Below the pieces are notes generated by a model, which had not been told where the DNA came from, did not search any database, and worked only from the letters and a program-made list of their open reading frames with translations. Shown in pieces: positions 43,380-50,963 of a DNA stretch of 64,000 nt. Source of the DNA: Streptomyces katrae (GTDB lineage: Bacteria; Actinomycetota; Actinomycetes; Streptomycetales; Streptomycetaceae); the NCBI RefSeq assembly GCF_002028425.1, contig NZ_CP020042.1:6547560-6611559 (forward strand), written 5' to 3'. Within the stretch, counting starts at the first letter, position 1; each line of letters starts with the position of its first letter. The position numbers and the translations under genes were made by a program.

Positions 43380-43532
43380 GGGGCGGCTGCGTCCGTTCGG
43401 GCGAGACGGGGCGGTCCGCCCGCTCGCCGCGGCCTGGCCGGTCCCGGCGGACCGGCGGTGGACGGGGTATGCATGCATAGGGCGCCGGTGCCGGGGCAGG
43501 CGCAGGGAAGCGCGCGGGAAGGGTGATGCCGG

Positions 43533-43886
43533 ATGGTGATGCCGGGAACGGAAGACGAACGGTTCAGCGTTGCGGTACGGACGGTGGACGGCGCGGTCCT
43601 CCTCACGCTCGGCGGCGAGCTGGACCACGACACGGCCGAGCCCCTCCGGCAGGCCCTGGCGGCGGCGGCCGTGGCGGGCGGACGGCTGGTGGTGGACATG
43701 TCGGGGCTGCGGTTCTGCGACTCCACCGGGCTGAACGCCCTGCTGCACGGGCGGATCGCCATCGAGGAGGCCGGCGGCTCCCTGGAGCTGGCCGGACTCG
43801 GCGGGCCGGTCGCCCGGATGTTCCGCATCACCGGGGCGGACGCGGTCTTCCCCGTCCACGACGACGTGGCGCAGGCACTGGGCTGA
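43533..43886 (+). CDS. STAS domain anti-sigma factor antagonist
   Basis: A 117-residue STAS protein: VLLTLGGELDHDTAEPLRQAL and LVVDMSGLRFCDSTGLNALL, with Ser/Thr in CDSTGLN (about residue 66) as the phosphorylation site. GAAGGG lies ahead of ATG 43533. It is followed 39 bases later by a RsbW-like ATPase, giving a local antagonist/kinase pair, but no sigma factor is in the window. Confidence 0.9.
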   Translation: MVMPGTEDERFSVAVRTVDGAVLLTLGGELDHDTAEPLRQALAAAAVAGGRLVVDMSGLRFCDSTGLNALLHGRIAIEEAGGSLELAGLGGPVARMFRITGADAVFPVHDDVAQALG

Positions 43887-43925
43887 ATCCCGGCCGGTGA
43901 GAGCGAGGAGAGGGGCAGCAGGGCC

Positions 43926-44423
43926 ATGGAACAGCGCGGGCCGGTCAACCGGAACTGGCTCCTGGTCCTCGACGGGCTCACGGAGCCCGTCTCACGCGGC
44001 CGTGACTTCACCCGGCGGGCCCTGACCGCCTGGAGCTGGCTGCCCGCGGCCACGCCGGAGAGCCGGCAGGCGGCGGAGGACGTCCTGCTGCTGGTCTCGG
44101 AGGTGGTGGCCAACGCCTGCCGGCACGGGGGCGGGCCCGGGGCACTGGTCCTGGACTGCGCGGACGACCGGCTCCGGATCGAGGTGACGGACACCGACCC
44201 GGCGCCCCCGGTCCCGCCCGGCTCCGGCCGCCCCGGGGCCGCCGGACGGCCGGGCGGTTACGGGCTCCTCATCGTGGACCGCCTGGCCCGGGCCTGGGGA
44301 TGGCGCCCGGGGGCGGTCGGCAAGTGCGTCTGGCTGGAGGTCCCCTGCCCGCCCGAGATCCGCCGCCCGCACGGGTCGCGGGCCCCGGCGGGGCTCGGCG
44401 GAGGGCGCGCGGGGCAGCTCTGA
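43926..44423 (+). CDS. RsbW-like ATP-binding anti-sigma/regulatory kinase
   Basis: A 165-residue HATPase_c_2 domain protein. LLLVSEVVANACRHGGGPG is the N box (Asn about 62), LRIEVTDTDPAPP the G1 region, and GGYGLLIVDRLARAWGWRP the G2 region. Such proteins phosphorylate STAS antagonists like its neighbour at 43533. C-terminal Arg/Pro-rich tail. A degenerate GAGAGGGGCAGCAGGG precedes the ATG. Confidence 0.88.
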   Translation: MEQRGPVNRNWLLVLDGLTEPVSRGRDFTRRALTAWSWLPAATPESRQAAEDVLLLVSEVVANACRHGGGPGALVLDCADDRLRIEVTDTDPAPPVPPGSGRPGAAGRPGGYGLLIVDRLARAWGWRPGAVGKCVWLEVPCPPEIRRPHGSRAPAGLGGGRAGQL

Positions 44424-44544
44424 GTCCGCCGGCGGGACGCGGCCCGGGGAGCGGCCCGCGCGGCTGTTCGGGTGACGTTCGGGCCGAAGCCGTTCAGACA
44501 TGACAAGATCGTCAGAAAGGATCTTCATAGCGCCTCGGACCCGA

Positions 44545-44550
44545 CATACT
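44545..44550 (+). promoter_or_regulatory. -10 box of leaderless promoter for the hydrolase at 44558
   Basis: CATACT, seven bases (gacgcct), then GTG 44558. The upstream 60 bases are unusually AT-rich for the region. Confidence 0.45.
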
Positions 44551-44557
44551 GACGCCT

Positions 44558-45607
44558 GTGAAGACCGAAGACGAGACCGTTCAGCTCGGCACCGAGGGCT
44601 GTACGGGCCTGATCACCCTCAACCGTCCCGAGGCCCTCAACGCCCTCACCCGTCCCATGGTGCTGCGGATCACGGAGGCGCTGACGGCCTGGGAACACGA
44701 CCCCGCCGTCCGCCAGGTCCTCCTCCGCGGGGCCGGTGAACGCGGCCTGTGCGCGGGGGGCGACATCCGCGCCATCCACGCCGACGCGAAGGCCGGCACC
44801 ACCGGTTCGCTCGCCTTCTGGCGGGACGAATACCGGCTGAACGCCCGCATCGCCCGTTACCCCAAGCCGTACGTGGCCCTCATGGACGGGATCGTCATGG
44901 GCGGCGGGGTCGGCCTGTCGGCCCACGGCGGCGTCCGGATCGTCACCGAGCGCTCGCGGGTCGCCATGCCCGAGACCGGCATCGGATTCGTCCCCGACGT
45001 CGGCGGCACCTACCTCCTCTCCCGCGCCCCCGGCGAACTCGGCACCCACCTGGCCCTGACCGGTACGGCGGTCGGCCCCGGCGACGCGGTCCTGTGCGGG
45101 CTCGCCGACCACTACCTGCCGTCCGACTGGCTGGAGGAGTTCACCCGGGAGCTCACCCTCGCACCCGTCGCCGAGGTACTGGGGAAGTTCGACGGCGCCA
45201 CCGCCCCCGCGGTCCCGCTCGCCGCCGAGCGGGAGTGGATCGACCACTGCTACGCCGCCGACACCGTCGAGGAGATCCACCGGCGGCTGCTGGCCACGGG
45301 CCTGCCCGCCGCACGCGAGGCCTCCCAGACCCTGCACGCCAAGTCCCCGACCTCGCTGAAGGTCACCCTTGCCGCCCTGCGCCGCGCCCGCGAGCTGGAC
45401 TCGCTGGAGCAGGTGCTGGAGCAGGAGTACCGGGTCTCAAGCGCCGCGCTGTCCGCCCCCGACCTCGTCGAGGGCATCCGCGCCCAGGTGATCGACAAGG
45501 ACCGCCGTCCGCGCTGGTCCCCCGCGGCCCTGGTCCAGGTCCGCGCGGCGGCGGTGGACCGGTTCTTCGCCCCGCTCGGCGAGGGCGGCGAGCTGACCTT
45601 CCCCTAG
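44558..45607 (+). CDS. 3-hydroxyisobutyryl-CoA hydrolase (enoyl-CoA hydratase family)
   Basis: A 349-residue crotonase-fold enzyme. GERGLCAGGDIRAIH and MDGIVMGGGVGLSAHGG form the oxyanion hole and CoA site. The block MPETGIGFVPDVGGTYLLSR and the about 350-residue length with a helical C-terminal domain are diagnostic of HIBYL-CoA hydrolase rather than hydratases of about 260 residues. It would act in valine catabolism, releasing 3-hydroxyisobutyrate. The GTG start has no Shine-Dalgarno sequence. No other valine-degradation genes are adjacent. Confidence 0.88.
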   Translation: MKTEDETVQLGTEGCTGLITLNRPEALNALTRPMVLRITEALTAWEHDPAVRQVLLRGAGERGLCAGGDIRAIHADAKAGTTGSLAFWRDEYRLNARIARYPKPYVALMDGIVMGGGVGLSAHGGVRIVTERSRVAMPETGIGFVPDVGGTYLLSRAPGELGTHLALTGTAVGPGDAVLCGLADHYLPSDWLEEFTRELTLAPVAEVLGKFDGATAPAVPLAAEREWIDHCYAADTVEEIHRRLLATGLPAAREASQTLHAKSPTSLKVTLAALRRARELDSLEQVLEQEYRVSSAALSAPDLVEGIRAQVIDKDRRPRWSPAALVQVRAAAVDRFFAPLGEGGELTFP

Positions 45608-45617
45608 TAGTGCTTTG

Positions 45618-45806
45618 TTAGGTGGTGTCGTAGGGCTGCCAGGGGACGGTTTGTCGGCAGGTGGGGCAGGTGCCGGTCCAGGTCGCCAGGAGGTGTTGGA
45701 GGAGGTCCAGGGCCTGGTAGAGCGTCAGACCCTGGACCGTCCGGGCCGCCCGGCACGCACGCTCGCCGCACGCACCGAACGACCCGGCCTGATCCGGCGC
45801 GAATTG
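45618..45806 (-). pseudogene. C-terminal remnant of a transposase-like protein
   Basis: An open minus-strand frame with no start reads DQAGSFGACGERACRAAR, TVQGLTLYQALDLLQHLLAT, WTGTCPTCRQTVPWQPYDTT, then TAA. The CPTCRQ zinc-knuckle-like end is like the C-terminus of DDE transposases common in Streptomyces. Just upstream of the fragment TGTCTGACAATTC interrupts the frame and resembles an insertion-sequence end. So this is probably what is left of one or two mobile elements. The transposase family is not certain. Confidence 0.55.
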
Positions 45807-45828
45807 TCAGACAGGCCCTGAGCCGGGG

Positions 45829-46572
45829 TCAGCTCCGTGCGAGCCGCGTCGCCAGGCCGTCGAGGATCCGCTGGAGGCCGTAGTCGAAGTTCTCGTCACG
45901 CAGCCGCGCCGGGTCCTTGCCCTGCCAGGCGGCTGCGTGGTCCTGCGTCAGCGGGTGCTCCTCCAGGGCCTGCTGGGAGGCGGGCACCAGGGACTCCAGC
46001 CACTCGCTCTCGCTCTTGCCGCTGCGGGCGAGGAGGGAGAGGTAGGAGGCCTCGCTGGTGGCCGCTCCGAGCACGTAGGACATGACGGCCTTCATCGCCA
46101 GGTCCGCCTCGGCCTTCGGGAAGCCGGCCGCCAGGGCCATGGCCAGCATCCGCTCCGACATGCGCATCAGGTTGGGGCCCAGGTGCGCGAGGCCCACCTG
46201 GCCGAGGACGGACGCCACCCAGGGGTGGCGCAGGACCATGCCGCGCAGGCTGTGCCCGCTGTGCGCCAGGGCCTCGCGCCATCCGTCCGCACCGGTGACG
46301 GCCGGGAGTTCGAGCTCGCCGTAGACCTCGTCCACGACCAGTTCGATCAGCTCGTCCTTGTTGGCCACGTGCCGGTAGAGAGAGGTGGCGGCCGTGCCCA
46401 TCTCGGTGCCCAGCTTGCGCATGCTCAGCGCCTCGATGCCTTCGGCGTCCAGCAGCCGGACGGCCGCCGCGACGATCTGCTCCCGGCTGAGCGCGGGCTG
46501 CTCCTTCTGCCGACGGGGCCGGGCCCAGACGGAGGGGACGGGGGCGGAAGTCTGCTGCTCTGATGAGGACAT
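45829..46572 (-). CDS. TetR family regulator (TetR_C_1 type)
   Basis: A 247-residue regulator with a long N-terminal arm, HTH at about 30-75 (LLDAEGIEALSMRKLGTEMGTAATSLYRHVANK) and a C-terminal domain like TetR class B/tetracycline-type repressors (LRGMVLRHPWVASVLGQVG, EADLAMKAVMSYVLGA). ATG 46572 is six bases from TAGGCT, so leaderless. A perfect operator-like dyad lies at 46600-46618. The divergent methyltransferase is the nearest possible target, 272 bases away. Confidence 0.88.
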   Translation of the reverse strand: MSSSEQQTSAPVPSVWARPRRQKEQPALSREQIVAAAVRLLDAEGIEALSMRKLGTEMGTAATSLYRHVANKDELIELVVDEVYGELELPAVTGADGWREALAHSGHSLRGMVLRHPWVASVLGQVGLAHLGPNLMRMSERMLAMALAAGFPKAEADLAMKAVMSYVLGAATSEASYLSLLARSGKSESEWLESLVPASQQALEEHPLTQDHAAAWQGKDPARLRDENFDYGLQRILDGLATRLARS

Positions 46573-46578
46573 GCCCCC

Positions 46579-46584
46579 AGCCTA
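46579..46584 (-). promoter_or_regulatory. -10 box of leaderless TetR promoter
   Basis: The minus strand reads TAGGCT, six bases (gggggc), then ATG 46572. Confidence 0.45.
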
Positions 46585-46599
46585 CCGCGCTGCGCACGC

Positions 46600-46618
46600 T
46601 GTACGCACGATGCGTACA
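46600..46618. promoter_or_regulatory. Palindromic operator for the TetR regulator
   Basis: TGTACGCA-CGA-TGCGTACA, perfect 8 bp arms, centred about 37 bases upstream of the TetR start, across its -35 region. It points to autoregulation. Confidence 0.7.
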
Positions 46619-46843
46619 CCTGGATGGCTCATCCGTCCGGAAAAGCGCGCCGCCGCGGGCCGGAAGGGCCCCGCGCGGGGGCGGGGCGGGGGTGTCCGCA
46701 GCCGTACGGCAGGAGGGCGGAGGAGGCGGCCAAGGCCCCGGCCCGCGTCGTGCACGCGGCCGTACCGGCGCCCGGCGCATGGGCTCCGACCTGCGGCGAT
46801 GTACCGATCTCGATACGATGTCCCCCTCGGGAAAGGGGAGTTG

Positions 46844-47587
46844 ATGGACCGGAACATACGCTCGGTGGAAGACGTACTCGGCCTGCTGGACGGACTGTTC
46901 GCACCGGGGGCGGACCGCTGGACGGCCGCCGGCGCGGACTGGTGGGACGGCTTCTACGCCGACCGCTCCAAGCCGGTGCCGTTCTTCGTGGCGAAGCCCG
47001 ACGAGAACCTCGTCTCCCACCTCGAACGCGGCCTGATCACCCCCGGCCGGGCCCTCGACCTGGGCTGCGGCCCCGGGCGCAACGCCCTCCACCTCGCCTC
47101 CCTGGGCTTCCAGGTGGACGCCGTCGACCTGTCCCCGGCGGCCCTCGCCTGGGCCGGGGACCGGGCCCGGGAGGCGGGTGCCGACATCCGCTTCCACCGC
47201 GGCGACGCCTTCGCCCTGGCCGCGGCCGGCGAACTCGGCGGCCCCTACGACCTGGTGTACGACTCCGGCTGCTTCCACCACCTGCCGCCGCACCGCCGCG
47301 TCAGCTACCTCGCCCTCCTCGAACGCGTCCTCGCCCCCGGCGGCCACCACGGCCTCACCTGCTTCGCGTCCGGCGCGATGGGATCCGAGCTCCCCGACGC
47401 CGCGCACTACCGCGAGGGCGGCCTGGGCGGCGGGCTCGCCTACACCCCCGCATCCCTGCGCTGGATCTTCTCGGGCCTGGAGGAGCGGGAAATCCGCCGG
47501 ATGCGCGACCAGCCGCAGGAGTCCCCGCACTTCGGCGAGGCCTTCCTCTGGACCGCCCTCTTCCGCCGCCCGTCCGTGACGCCGTAG
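46844..47587 (+). CDS. Class I SAM-dependent methyltransferase
   Basis: A 247-residue methyltransferase. ALDLGCGPGRNALHLASLGF (about 68) is motif I, VDAVDLSPAALAWA motif II, and YDLVYDSGCFHHLPPHRR the motif IV/post region. It resembles thiopurine methyltransferase/TehB-like proteins and SmtA-like methyltransferases acting on small molecules. GGGGAG lies three bases before the TTG preceding ATG 46844. It is divergent from the TetR gene. Confidence 0.82.
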   Translation: MDRNIRSVEDVLGLLDGLFAPGADRWTAAGADWWDGFYADRSKPVPFFVAKPDENLVSHLERGLITPGRALDLGCGPGRNALHLASLGFQVDAVDLSPAALAWAGDRAREAGADIRFHRGDAFALAAAGELGGPYDLVYDSGCFHHLPPHRRVSYLALLERVLAPGGHHGLTCFASGAMGSELPDAAHYREGGLGGGLAYTPASLRWIFSGLEEREIRRMRDQPQESPHFGEAFLWTALFRRPSVTP

Positions 47588-47628
47588 ACCCCGGCCGGGC
47601 CGGGCAAGGCCGGCCGGCACGACGACCG

Positions 47629-48699
47629 CTACCCGGGGGCGGCGGGCGGGGAGAGCTCCGTGCTCAGCCAGCCCAGGGCGTCGGGGTACATCCCGGTCCA
47701 CGTCTGGAAGTTGTGGCCCCCGGCCGGCCGGACGAGCGTCTTCACCCGGACCCCGCTGCCCTGCGCCGCCCGGGTGAAGGCGGCCAGCTGCTGCGGCGGG
47801 CTGTCCCGGTCCTGCGCCGAGGTGGCCAGGAACAGCCCGACGTCCTCGCCCTTGGCCTGCCCGACCAGCCACACCGGGCTGTTGTGCTCCCGTAGCACCG
47901 GGTCGGGCAGCACCTGCGGATCCCCGGTCAGCGGATCGGGGTCCAGGGCCGCGCCCGCACGGAACACCTTCGGGTACTGCAACGGCAGCTTCACCGCGCA
48001 GAACGCCCCCGTCGACACCCCCATCAGCCCCCACCCCTTCGGCTCGGGCAGGGTGCGGAAGTTCTTCCGCACCAGGTCCGGGACGTCCTCCGCGAGCCAG
48101 GTGGCGATCTTGCGCTGCGGGGTGTCGCTGCAGTCGGTGTTCACCCCACCGGGGTACAGCTCCGGGATGACGAGGATGAACGGCTGCGCCGCCCCCAGCC
48201 GCACCAGCTGCTCCAGCGCGTCCGGCATGGAGCCCAGGTCGATCCAGGAGCGCGGCGTGCCCGGGTACCCGTGCAGCAGCGTCAGCACCGGGAAACGGGT
48301 CTTCTGCGCGCCCGGGGCGTCGTACTCGGGGGGCGTCCACACGACCACCTGGCCGGCGAGCTTGGAGCGGCTGCCCCGGAAGTAGGTGCTCCGGGTGCCG
48401 TTCTCCCCGGGGGTGAAGCGCGCCCGGCCGACCGGGGGGCCGGTCATCGCCGAGGCGCCGGCGTCCGCACCGGTGCCCAGCAGGTCGTCCCAGGAGGCGT
48501 ACAGCCCGTAGCCGTCGTTGATCCAGGCGGCCACCACGCCGATGGCCGTCAGCTGGCACACCCCGATCATCAGCACCCGGGCCACCCAGCGCACCACGCC
48601 CGGGCCCGGCACCCGGTTCCACAGCAGCAGCGCCAGGAGCATGGCCAGTGCGGTGACGGCGATCAGCGTGACGAGGAACGACGTGCTGGTCAGCTCCAC
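47629..48699 (-). CDS. Membrane-anchored esterase (esterase D/mycolyltransferase-like alpha/beta hydrolase)
   Basis: A 356-residue protein. Two to three hydrophobic segments occupy residues about 3-75 (FLVTLIAVTALAMLLALLLW, VLMIGVCQLTAIGVVAAWI), and the hydrolase domain lies outside. FPVLTLLHGYPGTPRSW is the first strand and oxyanion region. The nucleophile Ser is in WGLMGVSTGAFCAV (about 215), and RPAGGHNFQTW provides His. It fits the esterase D/Ag85-like group. GTG 48699 with GGAG nine bases upstream is preferred over a longer frame beginning at 48783. Confidence 0.82.
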   Translation of the reverse strand: MELTSTSFLVTLIAVTALAMLLALLLWNRVPGPGVVRWVARVLMIGVCQLTAIGVVAAWINDGYGLYASWDDLLGTGADAGASAMTGPPVGRARFTPGENGTRSTYFRGSRSKLAGQVVVWTPPEYDAPGAQKTRFPVLTLLHGYPGTPRSWIDLGSMPDALEQLVRLGAAQPFILVIPELYPGGVNTDCSDTPQRKIATWLAEDVPDLVRKNFRTLPEPKGWGLMGVSTGAFCAVKLPLQYPKVFRAGAALDPDPLTGDPQVLPDPVLREHNSPVWLVGQAKGEDVGLFLATSAQDRDSPPQQLAAFTRAAQGSGVRVKTLVRPAGGHNFQTWTGMYPDALGWLSTELSPPAAPG

Positions 48700-48737
48700 G
48701 GCGGCGGCTCCTGACGTACGGTCACGGGTCCTCGTGT

Positions 48738-48755
48738 CACCGGGGATGCCCGGTG
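48738..48755 (-). terminator. Short hairpin between the sulfite-oxidase-like and esterase genes
   Basis: CACCGGG (48738-48744) pairs with CCCGGTG (48749-48755) around GATG. It lies in the 102-base gap after the stop of the Mo enzyme; strength is modest, so read-through into the esterase gene is possible. Confidence 0.4.
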
Positions 48756-48801
48756 TCCCCGCGCTCCCCGCTGTCCCATCCAATGTACGGGCCCGGAACC
48801 G

Positions 48802-50385
48802 CTACGCGTGGACGCTGACCGTGACGGAGTGCCAGCCCGTCGCCCCGTCGGGGAGGGTGCCGCGGCGCTCCTGCGTCTGCACCTCGCCCCGCCCGTCGGT
48901 CGCACGGACCTCCAGGGTGTGCTCCCCGGGCGCCGCCTCCCACGGCCACACCCACTGCCGCCAGGTGTCGGTGCCGTCCGCGTCGCCGAGCCGGGCCTCG
49001 TGCCAGGGGCCGCCGTCGGCCCGTACCTCCACCCGGGCGATGCCCCGGTGCTGCGCCCAGGCCACCCCGGCCACGGCGACCCGTCCCCGTGCGAGCTTCG
49101 CGAAGGCGCGCGGGGTGTCGATCCGCGACTGCGTCTTGACGGGTGCCTGCTGCGCCCAGGAACGGCGCACCCAGTACGCGTCGTACGCCGCGAAGGTGGT
49201 CAGCCGCAGCTCCGTCAGCCACTTGCAGGCGGACACGTACCCGTACAGGCCCGGTACGACCATCCGGACCGGGAAGCCGTGCGCGAACGGCAGCGGACCG
49301 CCGTTCATCCCGACGGCGAGCAGGGCGTCCCGGCCGTCCATGACGGTCTCCACCGGTGTGCCGATGGTCATCCCGTCCACCGAGCGCGCCACCAGCTGGT
49401 CGGCCGGGCCGCCCCGCGAGGGCGGCCGCACCCCGGCCTCGTCCAGCAGGTCGGCGAGGCGGACGCCGAGCCAGCGGGCGTTGCCCACGTAGGGGCCGCC
49501 GACCTCGTTGGACACACAGCACAGGGTGATGTCGTGCTCGGTCAGGGGCCGGGCCAGCAGGTCCGCCAGGGTCAGGGTGAGGGGGCGGGACACGCCCTCG
49601 CCGTGCAGGGTCAGACGCCAGGTGCGGGCGTCGACGCGGGGCACGACCAGGGCGGTGTCCACCCGGTAGAAGTCCGGGCCCGGGGTGAGGAACGGCCCCA
49701 CGCCCGGCACGTGCAGGTCCGCCCCGGCGGGCACCGGCGGCGCCGGCTCGGCGGGGGGCGGCAGCCCCAGGTCCGCGCGGGAGGCGGTGGCACCGGCCGA
49801 GCCGTGGGCGCCGAGCCGCCGCCCGGCGTATCCGGCGGCCGCCGAGGCGGCCACGGTGGCCGTGAGGAGGCGGCCGAAGGCACGCCGGTCCATCGGCCAG
49901 GTCCCGCCGGTCCGGCCCGGCGCCGGGTGGGGCCGGCGGACGACGGTGACCAGCAGGTACAGCGCGACAGCGGCGGCCGCCGCAGCGGCCACGGAGGGCA
50001 GCGCGTCCTTCCAGCCGGCCTCGGGGCGGCTCAGCGCGGCCGCCGCCCCCAGCACCCCCACCGCCGCCGCGAGGGCGCAGCCGGCGCGCGGGTGGCGGAC
50101 GGCGAGGATCCCGGTGCCGGCGGCGAGCAGGGCCAGGACGGCGCAGATCCCGAGGGTCAGCACCAGCTTGTCGGAGGTGCCGAAGGAGCGGACCGCCCAG
50201 TCCTTGACGGCCGCCGGAGTGCGGTCCACGACGACGCCGCCGACCGCGGTGAGGGGGGAGGCCTCCGGGCGTACGAACGCGGCCGCGAGCTCGCCGACCG
50301 CCAGTCCGCAGAAGGCGGCGGCCACGCCGCTGACGGCTCCGGCCGCGGCCGAGGGGCGGGCGGGGCCCGCCTGTACAGGTGTCAT
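48802..50385 (-). CDS. Membrane-bound sulfite-oxidase-type molybdopterin oxidoreductase
   Basis: A 527-residue enzyme. Four to five hydrophobic segments (about 15-35, 73-95, 100-120, 130-150) and a twin-Arg-like MDRRAFGRLLTATVAAS near 165 precede the catalytic part. The Mo-binding domain (about 230-400) has the Cys ligand in DITLCCVSNEVGG and MVVPGLYGYVSACKWLTEL. A Mo-co dimerisation domain follows (SRIDTPRAFAKL, VAVAGVAWAQHRGIARVEV). It is probably anchored with the active site outside and donates electrons to the respiratory chain. GGAGGTGAG before ATG 50385. Substrate may be sulfite or another oxo-acceptor. Confidence 0.9.
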   Translation of the reverse strand: MTPVQAGPARPSAAAGAVSGVAAAFCGLAVGELAAAFVRPEASPLTAVGGVVVDRTPAAVKDWAVRSFGTSDKLVLTLGICAVLALLAAGTGILAVRHPRAGCALAAAVGVLGAAAALSRPEAGWKDALPSVAAAAAAAVALYLLVTVVRRPHPAPGRTGGTWPMDRRAFGRLLTATVAASAAAGYAGRRLGAHGSAGATASRADLGLPPPAEPAPPVPAGADLHVPGVGPFLTPGPDFYRVDTALVVPRVDARTWRLTLHGEGVSRPLTLTLADLLARPLTEHDITLCCVSNEVGGPYVGNARWLGVRLADLLDEAGVRPPSRGGPADQLVARSVDGMTIGTPVETVMDGRDALLAVGMNGGPLPFAHGFPVRMVVPGLYGYVSACKWLTELRLTTFAAYDAYWVRRSWAQQAPVKTQSRIDTPRAFAKLARGRVAVAGVAWAQHRGIARVEVRADGGPWHEARLGDADGTDTWRQWVWPWEAAPGEHTLEVRATDGRGEVQTQERRGTLPDGATGWHSVTVSVHA

Positions 50386-50563
50386 GGGGCTCACCTCCGC
50401 GCCGGACACCCCGTCGGGGCCCTGCCGCCAACATAGCCCCGCATCCCGGGGCGCGGAGCCTTCTCCCCGCCCCGCCCTTTCTCCGTCACGGCGCCACCGC
50501 GCCCGCGCCTCGAACGCCGGCGGGGCTGAGCTCCGCTGGGCGCGTTCCGGCCCGCACCGGGGA

Positions 50564-50794
50564 TCAGGGGCGGGGCCCCCGGGACCGGGCGAAGGGCGGG
50601 TGGGGGACCTCGCCCCGCGCAGCGGGCCCGGCGTCCGGTGCGGGTTCCGGGGCCGGCCGGGGAAGGCCCCCCGGGGCGGTGCGGTCGGCGCACGGGGCCG
50701 GAGCGGCCGGTCTGCGCTTGCGGAGTTCCACCACGCCGTCGGTGATCCCGGCGGCGGCCGGGGTCCGGGGCAGCTCCTGGGCGTTCTCGTGCAT
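50564..50794 (-). CDS. Small unknown ORF with a strong ribosome-binding site
   Basis: A 76-residue peptide not recognised. AGGAGT lies eight bases upstream of ATG 50794, which argues that it is translated. The first 32 residues (MHENAQELPRTPAAAGITDG, VVELRKRRPAA) look helical and ordered; the rest is Pro/Ala/Arg-rich and probably disordered, with a single Cys. The size and leader-like N-terminus are compatible with a secreted or modified peptide, but no maturation enzyme is beside it. It sits between an alpha-galactosidase terminator and the Mo enzyme gene. Confidence 0.45.
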   Translation of the reverse strand: MHENAQELPRTPAAAGITDGVVELRKRRPAAPAPCADRTAPGGLPRPAPEPAPDAGPAARGEVPHPPFARSRGPRP

Positions 50795-50838
50795 GTCGGT
50801 GCACTCCTGTCGGCTCTCGTGGCCCGTGCGCGCCGCAA

Positions 50839-50872
50839 GGGGCGGCCGCCGGATCGTTCCGGCGGCCGCCCC
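50839..50872 (-). terminator. Terminator after the alpha-galactosidase gene
   Basis: 15 bp perfect stem (50839-50853 with 50858-50872) around TCGT. On the minus strand it follows the stop codon at 50964 by about 90 bases. Confidence 0.8.
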
Positions 50873-50963
50873 TCGGCCGCTCCGGGTCAGTGAACCCAGT
50901 GCCCCCGCCGGACGGGGCAGCCCGCGAGGCGATTCCCCCGGAAGAGTGAAGCCGTCTCCGGCG

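Noticed and set aside
43465..43478. SigB-type promoter (GGGTAT) before the STAS/RsbW genes
   Set aside because: The GGGTAT is present, but no GNNT element lies 14-16 bases upstream, so support is too weak.
48700..48783. Longer N-terminus of the membrane esterase from TTG 48783
   Set aside because: The extra 28 residues are Gly/Thr/Asp-rich, and GTG 48699 has a good ribosome-binding site directly before the first membrane segment.
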